Shown in pieces: positions 56,480-64,000 of a stretch of 64,000 nucleotides of DNA (position 1 is its first letter; every line of letters starts with the position of its first letter). Where the stretch lies: assembly GCF_963675165.1 (NCBI RefSeq), contig NC_087390.1:3734001-3798000 (forward strand), given 5' to 3'. The notes beneath the pieces were generated by a model, which was not told where the DNA came from, made no database searches, and saw nothing but the letters and a program-made list of their open reading frames with translations. A program made the position numbers and the translations under genes. The stretch comes from Halichondria panicea (Eukaryota; Porifera; Demospongiae; Suberitida; Halichondriidae).

Positions 56480-56756
56480 TGATATGCCCCACCCCCCCCC
56501 ACCTGGGGAGCACATGGGGGAAATGTAGTGGAATGGTCAACATATTGATGCCCCATAGGTGGGGATTGGTGGGGGAAGTGACCTTCGGTTGTAGCCGCCC
56601 TCGATCGTTGTTTATAGTTATTGTTCTCTTTATAGTAAATTTTTTGGCCTACTCAACATGGGGGATCGGGTAACATTACACAGCTGATACATGGGGCTGA
56701 TACATGTCACGGATGGTCCCCCACGTTTCCCCCAGGTGGGGGGGGGTGGGGCATTA
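56480..56756. repeat. Foldback element with CCCCACCCCCCCCC ends
   Basis: The left end ATGCCCCACCCCCCCCC..ACCTGGGG and right end CCCCAGGTGGG..GGTGGGGCAT are inverted copies. GGGGGAAATG / CACGTTTCCCCC continue them. The interior includes the duplicate of 56159-56186 and CCATAGGTGGGGATTGG. Confidence 0.6.
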
Positions 56757-56949
56757 CCATATAGCGGGTATATTTCGAGGGTATAAATTTCCGCGGATGG
56801 GCTCTACACAGGATTTCGCGGATTTTATTTTTGTGGTCTGAATGTGCACATCAACATGCAGCTGTACCTCCACACCGTTAGACTCGAATCCAAATCCAGG
56901 ACTAGCCCGTAGAGGCACTATGTCGTTTGCTGTGCAGGCCATGGTCGGG

Positions 56950-59200
56950 GCAAGTTAACTGTCTTTTTTCTTTCCTCTTATTGTCGATACGTCGATACGT
57001 GTGGTCAATAATACTGAACACGCCTACTATTCATTAATGTAGTTAAACGTAGTTAACGGGGAAGTACCCTAACCTACACGCTATGACAACAAACCCCTAC
57101 CACCCCATCAGTCCCGACTACAGCGCCGACCTGTCTTGTTGCGGTGCTCAGCCCCATGGCCGACGACCCAGACATGGTGACTACATGGAGCGGAACTTCA
57201 CGAGAATCCGAATCTCCTGCATGTGCTGCTTCCCGGCAGTCACACCCTGAGGTGGAATTTATATATCCCAATCATGTCAACCATAATAGAATGCCGAATG
57301 AGTAGAATTTATATAATGGGTCTGTTCCACGAAGGACGATTTCCTGGGTATCTGCTACGGCCGTTGGCGTACCTGCATCTTGCCTGACACAGTCTCTTGT
57401 TGTAGGCGGCGGACGACATGGGGAGCGGGAGGAGGAAGAGTAGGGTTGACGGCTCCACCCCAGTACCTGGTCGCCCTGCAGTTCTCTGACCGGTGGTTGT
57501 CATCCAAGCAGTAGGAGCAGCGGGGTATGTCCCGCCTCTTGGTAGAGCCGAGGGTTTGGCCCTGTTCCATTTGTTTTGCACCTCACGATGAGGGCGAGCA
57601 TCCCGTGTCAGAATAGCGTTCCACCCAGACGGAAATGGTGGGTGTCGGGCGTCCTGTTGGTGGGGGATTGTCCGAGGTGATCTTGCTTATCTCCACAAAC
57701 TTCACATTTTGTGGGCAACAGCGGTTGACACCGTGGCACCGGGTGGAGGCTGGTTGAGGGACTGCAAGGGAGGGGGTAAGGTTGGGGTAACCGTGCGAGG
57801 TACTGTGGTTAGCTCTGGATACACTGCAGGTAAGCGGGGGCGGCAATTAAGGGACGAGGGCGTGGCCTCAGTTATTCTCTGCGGGTGCGGCCTGGGCGGG
57901 GCTTACCTTGATGTAGGCGTGGCAGTTTCTCTGTGGGTGTGGGGCTTTCCTTGTTGGAGGCCACGCCTCCAAGCAAGCTGCTGTAAAAGCAACCATAAAA
58001 TAATTGCGGACGCCCTGACGTGGCACCTCCACGCATTCCGTATGTGGACCACTACCTTTATCATCCTAGGCCACCTTGGGCGTACCCCTCGCTCCTCACA
58101 AAACAGAGAGCCCGACAACCTGTTTGACTTTCCTTGGGATCGAAATTGACTCCTCCTGCGAGCTCGAGTCGTTAATCGGCCTCCTCAACCATGCCTGTAA
58201 GGTGGTCCGCTCCTTCCTTCGCCGCATGCTGAACCTTCTGCACTCCATGTGCCACCCCCCCACGGGACAATCCTCATCCGTCTGAACAGCAGCGACCTGG
58301 CATGGTGGCTGGCCTGGAACGGGACCCCTACCACATGCCCCATGTCACTATGACGTCCGACGCATCCGGATGCGGAGCATGGCACCAACTCTCATGGACG
58401 TGGGACTACCGATCTTCCCACCTGACATAATCCTGGCCTGCACCACCTGGGGGCAAGGGTGTGACAACCAGGTGGTCGTTTGGTCGTTGAACCAACACCG
58501 AAGGAATCATGCAACTTTCGTGGAGGCGTCCTACAACATACACATTGACTCTGTCACACATGCTAACCATTTGGCCGACGACCTCTCACGTAACCGGCTC
58601 CCTTCCTTTTTTGTGAAGGCGGACGCGTTCCCCTCCCACGTCCCCTGGCGTTTGCTGGACCTCCTCCTAGACCAGCAGATCAACAGGGCCTAGCCCCTAC
58701 GTATAAGTCAGCAAAACTTCCACAACTTCTGTGTCCCATTCCCTGCGTACTCCTCTGTCTCGTTCCTGGCTGATGAGGGCCGCAAACGTGCAAATCCTAT
58801 ATTTGGCAGCTATCCGTAATATGCAGATATCGATTGGCAGAGATCCTGAAGAGGGTACAGGCAGGCGCTAGGTCATGAATCAGACTCCCCATAACAATCA
58901 AGCTGATGTACCAGCTGCACGACAAGCCAGAGAAACCGGGTTCTTTCGGCTCGGTGAACTCCTGCCTGTCTTGGGCGTGAAAACCGACCCAACCATGGTC
59001 CAAGTCCGGCTCCGAAAGTCGAAATGCGACCAGGGGGCACACTGGCAAAGCCACACTCGCCCATCCACCAGGGCCCGGCGACCCTGCAACCACTCAGCGA
59101 CTTCCGCTGCTGTGGCTCGGTAGGTGGCAGAGTGCAGCCGGACCCCGGCCGAGCATCATTAATTTTGCCAGGGTCATGTCCACCACATCATCTCACGAAC
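56950..59200 (+). pseudogene. Decayed DIRS-like (tyrosine-recombinase) retroelement
   Basis: GC-rich compared with its surroundings. On the plus strand the end of the RT domain reads GVPLAPHKTESPTTCLTFLG then IEIDS, with an internal deletion running straight into CELESLIGLLNHACKVVR and SFLRRMLNLLHSM (about 58076-58250). An RNase H-like part follows (WGQGCDNQVVVWSLNQHRRN, ANHLADDLSRNRLPSFF, PWRLLDLLLDQQ; 58370-58692). A possible recombinase remnant (VQVRLRKSKCDQ) lies near 58995. The layout and sequence are those of DIRS-1-like pol (established for the family). On the minus strand, 57570-57450 encodes a CCHC knuckle (CSYCLDDNHRSENC), so a gag-like piece lies in inverted orientation. Many frameshifts; inactive. 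Confidence 0.7.
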
Positions 59201-59359
59201 AAGCGGAACGTAGACTGCCCTATTCTGTGAATATATACATATTGTCACTTCCTACAGATACTCTACATTTTTGGGGGACCATTCCTTGGGGCTGACGTTC
59301 TGGACTGGCTGCAGTTGACTTCTTTCAGGGAATTGACTATGAGGGTAGTGTGTGTGCAT

Positions 59360-59445
59360 TTCATTGATCCTACATAGACAGACACACACATACACAAACA
59401 CCCTACCGTATACCTCGCTTGCGCATGCACACCGAGGCATAATAA
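59360..59445. repeat. Family C end fragment
   Basis: CACACACATACACAAACACC followed by CTACCGTATACCTCGCTTGC and GCATGCACACCGAGGCATAA. Only the simple-tract end of family C is present. Confidence 0.65.
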
Positions 59446-59500
59446 ATTATACCACTCTAAAAACACACTTGCCAAATAGTACCCACCTAAGGGTTTCCTA

Positions 59501-59600
59501 CTTCTGCTGACCAGTACATACACTATGTCCACAGTTCAAATTTAACTGCTGACCAGTACATACACTATGTCATGGACGTCCACAGTTCAAATTTAACAAT
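59501..59600. repeat. Tandem duplication of about 45 bp
   Basis: CTGCTGACCAGTACATACAC, TATGTCC.., CACAGTTCAAATTTAAC occurs twice in a row; the second copy has a 10-bp insertion (ATGGACGTCC context). Confidence 0.6.
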
Positions 59601-60501
59601 GCACTAACTACGGTAATGTTTGCACCTTGCTTGATTACATCAACTCTGCGCACTTAAGGCCCGGGTCCAGATTTCAACACCAAAATTTACACTATGTTCA
59701 TACTGCTGTATTATTTGCAATATACAGTGTATGCTGCATCAAAATGATCCAAAATGAAGCTCAATGTTTTCTTTTTCCAAAAAACTAATTAGCTTAATTC
59801 AATTATGCTAATTAGTCCCATAAATGGTGATGACGTCATGGCACTTTCAGAAAGAGAAGTGCAAATACGGCGTTGAAGATGCCAAGATCAAGCTTCAAAA
59901 ACAAGGCTAGATGAACATCTCATAGCTAGGTACTAGTATCCTTGATGGGAAGAGTAGGAGTTATTGTATTCTTGAGATACACAAAATAGCCTACCTCTAG
60001 AGTGGCTGTCAGAGCTAAAGAAGCTAGCATAGCTAAGAAAGTTTTGGACATTTTTACTTCCCATCAAGGAAACATAATCATAACAACATACTCTATCTTT
60101 TGAGGGCCTAAACAGCTACTCTTACCTTGTTTAAGTCCGCCGTATTTGTTACCAAAGATAATCTATAATAGTTCTAGCAGCTAGCTAAGCAAATACATTG
60201 ACCTTATGACGTCACATGCAATGAATAACATTAATAAACATTATGAATCTCATTAACACTACATGATCTACATGATCTACACAAAATGTTGGCAATGAAT
60301 AAAATTAATCTTATCAGTGCCTGACCCAGGCCTTAACTGCGCAGAGAAGGTTCTTCCAGTGAGAGTGTATGCGTCGACAAATCCACTGATGTACATGTAG
60401 TGTAACTATATTATGTCACAGCTATAGGCCTGACAACTAGATTCACTGATGGTTTACTTCACCTTGTGAGAAGTTTTCTAACGTAACTCATCGACCAGCA
60501 T
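59601..60501. other. No gene recognised
   Basis: AT-rich. CCTTGATGGGAAGAGTAGG at 59939 and TTCCCATCAAGG at 60059 are inverted, suggesting a small element of about 130 bp. No exon or RNA gene seen. Confidence 0.35.
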
Positions 60502-60659
60502 CATTGGATCAACCACTGAACCAGGAACATTCGTTTCAACAGTCAACAGCCCATGGATGTCAGCTTCACCAATGGCAAGGGAGCCAGAACAAGGAACATG
60601 CTCTCAAGGGAACGACTTAAAAATGGCAAAGGGTTCATATCCATCTCTTGATGCAGAGG
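60502..60659 (+). CDS. Possible internal exon, unknown protein
   Basis: One frame stays open from an AG at about 60501 to a good donor (GAG|GTATGA) at 60660 and encodes about 52 residues with even codon use, including STTEPGTFVSTVNSPWMSAS and PEQGTCSQGNDLKMAKGSYP. There are two in-frame ATGs. No family was recognised and no partner exon was found, so this may be chance. Confidence 0.25.
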
Positions 60660-60693
60660 TATGATAATGTACAATAATGATCAATCATAAGTA

Positions 60694-60870
60694 GGGCCGC
60701 ATCCAGGTCTCCAGGTCAGGGGGGGAATGTAGGAGGGTCAAAGTGTCCCACGCCGTATGCACGCCAAACTAGGGAGCATGCTTCCAGAAAATTGATAGAT
60801 TCTTCAGCTCACAAGTCATCATAATTATAGCAGTAAATGCCAAATCCTGGGGGGGGAAGGTAACTCACCT
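60694..60870. repeat. Family J MITE copy 3
   Basis: The left end GGGCCGCATCCAGGTCTCCA..GTCAGGGGGGG and right end AAATCCTGGGGGGGGAAGG enclose CCAAACTAGGGAGCATGCTT and TTCAGCTCACAAGTCATCAT, also seen in copies 1 and 2. Confidence 0.5.
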
Positions 60871-61140
60871 GAGTCGGTTCCGTAGAGCTGAATGTGAATT
60901 CAATTTTTTCAGAGTTTTGAAGACGAAAGGTGACTTAGGTGGCACACTCACTTCGCTGCTCTAAGACGGAAAACTTGCAAGAGAAGTTTGCTCTTATCAT
61001 TTGTAGTTTCTGAATGCAAAAAAATTAATAATGTGCATGCTGCCTGGGTAACATGCAGTCATGTTAAAATACTTCTGTTCGTCGCTTCAACTTATTTTCT
61101 TCTTTCGCCTGTCCAAAAACAAAAGTACATACTTATACTA

Positions 61141-62192
61141 TCAAATGCCCCTCAGGGGTGGTAATATACTGCCATCCAAACTAATAACCTTTTGTCGATC
61201 GACAGCCATCGATGCATCAAATTCCCTATTCTGCTGTGCGATCACTTCAGTAATTGAGGAACCTCCTTGAATGAGTATGAGGGAAGCTCTGGATCTTGCT
61301 AGAGCAAAATTAATAGTTCACCATAAAAAAAATCACTAAACCATAATTTTATATGATGCTTACATCATCACTAAACCATAATTCTTACATCATCCAAAGA
61401 ACTGTTTTCTTGTCCACATGAGAAGGACCCACATGAGAAGGACCAGCCTGTGATAAACAATAAGCTTAGTATCATGAACAAAACAAATAGCCGGTACCAA
61501 ATTTGGACCACCCACCATGTCCAAAGAAGAGTTAGCACTGACACCCTCCAGAAGACTTGGGCGCCTATAGTGAAACAAACACATTTAATTTAACGCAATT
61601 ATAGCATCACTCTCTTTGACTGCTTGATATATACCATCATTGTTATCATCTGTAGCTAAGTACTTATTGTTTATTGTTGTTTGACCAACATACTAAGTAA
61701 AATTATTTTGTAAAAAGCTTTAATAGGATTGGCACTAACTTTTTAGCTTTAGCTGTTTTTTTCACTCAGATATAAGAACCCCTTTCGGGTGATGACATCA
61801 CTTCCATCCATTTCGATTTGTTAATGATTTGTATCTGTCTGCAAGTACTGCCACTCCTGTAAGTTATCGATGTTGCAAAATGCTCGAACAATTTCCCTTC
61901 CAAGATGCTCATTGAACGTTTAAATTGTATAGTCTGCACTCTGCCTTCACCCTTGAGCTCATTTCGATATTGCCCTCGATTCGTACAAACTACATAACTT
62001 GCACACGGCCCTGAGTATTCGTAGCCTTTTTTTTCTTTTGAGAAGAACTAGCACAGGACACACTGGTTGGGTCGAAGGGGCCATAGGAGGGTGAAGGAAA
62101 CAGATTGTTGAGGGCATGAGATTCTAGCTTAGACGGTCTGCACAGCTGTTTTGAAACACTTAGAGCTTTCTTTACAAGCGAACCATTGATGA
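61141..62192 (-). CDS. Fragmentary gene, possible HECT/G2E3-like E3 ligase linker region
   Basis: Minus-strand coding-like pieces. 62192-61766 begins after a CAG acceptor and encodes LVKKALSVSKQLCRPSKLES, an FPSPSYGPFDPTS segment and a QKKKKATNTQ basic stretch. After a one-base frame change near 62000 it continues YVVCTNRGQYRNELKGEGRV, QTIQFKRSMSILEGKLFEHF and QIQIINKSKWMEVMSS. A possible exon 61564-61498 (RPSLLEGVSANSSLDMVG) and 61447-61389 follow, and 61298-61189 encodes SSITEVIAQQNREFDASMAV plus DRQK before a GTTATT donor-like site. The pattern basic linker, RGxYRxxL, GRVQTIQ and QQNxEFxxSxxxDRQK recalls uncharacterised invertebrate proteins related to HECT-type ligases. The resemblance is from memory and weak. 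The phases of the small exons do not all agree, so it may be a pseudogene or frame-damaged. Confidence 0.35.
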
Positions 62193-62935
62193 CTGTTTAA
62201 AGAATACATAAATGCCATGTTTAATTATAAAGAAGGATTGTAAACGAGGCTACCTCACAGCATACTTTTATGTTTCCCTGCGTTAAAGGCATGCACCAAG
62301 CAAATAATTATAGTTGTATTGTAAGACTGAGCAATTATACGGTAGTGTCAAGTTAGTTATGGAGGACTTTTGGTATATAAAACTCCCAAAGACCAAACCA
62401 ACAGTACTGTGTTTTCGTGTTTTGGGTGAGATCCAGAGGGGGGGGGGGGGGGGGAGTGTTTCTGTTTCTGCCAGCCAATCTTAATCCAAGTTATGTCTAA
62501 GAAGTAGGAAGAGATTTAGTGCTAATGAAAGTTTCCTGACAGCATGGCTGTTAAAATCAAGACAAGAACAGGTCAAGTCAAGTCAAAATTTTACCCAACA
62601 ACAGCCAACCCACCTGGGTCAAAAATGGTTTAGCTGTGAAAACACAAGGAGCTAATTCTGAGGTGTTTTACATGTTTGTGAGTTAAGCCTGTAGTTTCCT
62701 ATCACCTCACTCTTAACATGTACAAGTAGTGCATGCATGGTTATTTTTACTATGCCACTATACAGCTGGCTGGCTATAGCTATAACCAGCAGATCACTCT
62801 ACGACTTGATGCTTGTGGTTACGCAGTTCAATCTGGTTAAAGGGCTCGTATAACTTATGACTATGCAATCAGGGAGTCACATGTAACTGAGTGTTTATAC
62901 CTTCCATTCTTTGATCTGGTACATGCTGTTAATTA
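62193..62935. other. No gene recognised; G-run
   Basis: A G-run at about 62436-62454 and AT-rich sequence. If 61141-62192 is a gene, its upstream exons should lie here or beyond, but none was recognised. Confidence 0.35.
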
Positions 62936-63290
62936 ATGAAAGCACCGCAGGCTAGGTGGAGCTAAAGCTACTAGCTATTATAGCAATCGTTATAATTATC
63001 ATGATGAACATCCAGTCCAAGTCTTAATTAATCGCTGCTATCTTACTAAGAGTGTAGCGACACTACATGGACAAGTTTTGCTACGCACTCTTCCGCTGCA
63101 ATGGTATTCCAATTAAGGCATAAATCGAGAATTATTTTGCGAATTAAAATCCAAGACTAGAAGCCTATAGAAACTTTTACTTGCACTCATTGATTCTTAG
63201 CAGCTGTAGCAGTCTACACACACAGACACACAACCGTATACCTCGCTTGCACATGCTCACCAATTGCACATGCGCACCAAGGCATATGAT
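62936..63290. repeat. Family C repeat, long copy
   Basis: GAAAGCACCGCAGGCTAGG, CTACTAGCTATTATAGCAAT, ATGATGAACATCCAG, CTACATGGACAAGTTTTGCT, ACTAGAAGCCTATAGAAACT, GCAGCTGTAGCAGTCTACAC, a CACA tract and AACCGTATACCTCGCTTGCA. Same block order as 22600-23015. Confidence 0.65.
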
Positions 63291-63317
63291 GTCCCAAAGT
63301 AATAGATAGGATCTAAG

Positions 63318-63510
63318 AGGCCACTCCAACAAAGAACTTAGTTTCCCGTCCTGAGCGCGCATGCTTTCAGTGGTTGGATGTCATTTTAATTAATTAATAT
63401 GGCATCATCAAACCACAAGGCCATGTGGCTGCAGGCTGGTATTGAAGCTCGCCCTTGTTAAAATTCTGAGAAGTCAGGACGGGAAACTAAGTTCTTTGTT
63501 TGAGTGGCCT
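63318..63510. repeat. 193-bp MITE with about 37-bp inverted ends
   Basis: The ends AGGCCACTCCAACAAAGAAC and its reverse (GTTCTTTGTTTGAGTGGCCT) continue through TTAGTTTCCCGTCCTGA / TCAGGACGGGAAACTAA with one mismatch. No coding capacity. Confidence 0.75.
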
Positions 63511-63569
63511 AATGTTTGCTACATTATTGTGAACACTAACTCTATACTATGGTTAACATTATCTAAAAG

Positions 63570-63809
63570 CTAGAGATTTTCTTTTATATGCCCCCAACTC
63601 ACTTCTAGTTCTATGGCAACTTGTACAACACTTCTATCACATCCTTTCCTATCATCCTCTAAGTCCACAAAGTTGCCCCTCGTGTTTAACTTGCAGAGCC
63701 AGGGTGGTAGCATCACTGTCATTTGGTAGCACGTCCTCCTTTCATCAACGGTGCCATTGGACATAAAGGTCACTGGACGCTTTGTAGCAAACAAGAACAG
63801 ACTTCTCAA
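63570..63809 (-). pseudogene. Possible piggyBac-like transposase fragment
   Basis: A 79-codon open frame with KRPVTFMSNGTVDERRTCYQ followed by NTRGNFVDLEDDRKGCDR. Spacing and residues loosely resemble the piggyBac transposase segment that ends in a YNxxMGGVDxxD motif, but the motif itself is not intact. A TTAA followed by CCCTTTCCCC lies 100 bp to the right, which makes a piggyBac origin more plausible. Weak; it could be an unrelated open frame. Confidence 0.28.
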
Positions 63810-63907
63810 ACAGTTCCTTTTCCATCTTCAGATCAGAATAGACAGAGTTCTCACTTGGGCATGCAGTATGGAAGAGTCTCATGGCATGGTGGCATGCGCG
63901 ATAATAA

Positions 63908-64000
63908 TTAACCCTTTCCCCGTTGAAGCCGTCATATGACGGCCACTCTAGTGGTCATTTTCAAAAATTCGTTGTGCCCACTGTGTTGGAGCTATGCACA
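63908..64000 (+). mobile_element. Possible piggyBac-type terminus at right edge
   Basis: TTAA (63908-63911) is followed by CCCTTTCCCCGTTGAAGCC and the palindrome GTCATATGAC. Elements of the piggyBac superfamily duplicate TTAA and often begin CCC. The body of the element would lie beyond the right edge, so it cannot be confirmed. Confidence 0.4.

Noticed and set aside
57709..58149. 146-codon plus-strand open frame
   Set aside because: Low-complexity Gly/Val-rich translation of a GC-rich stretch in the DIRS relic. Only its last part (TTTFIILGHLG) resembles the RT palm, and in a shifted frame.

Overview
This is eukaryotic, animal-type DNA. It holds intron-rich single-copy genes whose closest recognisable relatives are metazoan, in an AT-rich background packed with short inverted-repeat transposons. 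No bacterial operons, rRNA, tRNA or CRISPR arrays were seen. The short exons, the abundant ACATGTAC-type motifs and the mix of DIRS-like, hAT-like and other retroelements suggest an early-branching metazoan. A demosponge is my best guess, inferred from general resemblance only.

Host genes. Four are recognised with good confidence. (1) VPS50/syndetin is on the minus strand at 1196-2948, N-terminal part only; the gene runs off the left edge. (2) SUGCT, a class III CoA-transferase, is on the plus strand at 3366-8650. It is head-to-head with VPS50 and its first coding exon was not found. (3) PIP4K2 (phosphatidylinositol-5-phosphate 4-kinase) is on the minus strand at 12166-24929, with 11 exons and a complete reading frame of 479 codons. 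(4) CDC16/APC6 is on the minus strand at 34647-46221, with 3 exons and a complete frame of 562 codons. A fifth, weaker gene-like region lies on the minus strand at 61141-62192. The four genes do not form one pathway; they serve endosomal recycling, mitochondrial glutarate metabolism, phosphoinositide signalling and the anaphase-promoting complex.

Mobile DNA. Almost everything between exons is transposon-derived. The main elements are: three copies of a non-LTR-type retroelement with a reverse transcriptase and a CCHC/endonuclease-like C-terminus (27552-30270, 31015-32850 interrupted, 48105-50028); an almost complete hAT transposon with one frameshift (51827-54658) and a 5'-end relic of it in a PIP4K2 intron (17997-18310); a decayed DIRS-like element (56950-59200); and more than a dozen MITE or foldback families, named A to X here for reference.

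The most striking structure is at 47876-51728. There a family-Q terminus is split by a long-TIR element (R) with a 10-bp target duplication. R in turn contains a MITE (X) with perfect 26-bp TIRs that was itself split by a 5'-truncated retroelement, as well as another family-Q element. Several MITE families with unrelated interiors share the terminal sequence TACCGTA.

Limits. Exon coordinates come from reading splice signals and frame continuity by eye. In VPS50, SUGCT, PIP4K2 and CDC16 all exon phases agree. Repeat boundaries are approximate unless a target duplication is named.
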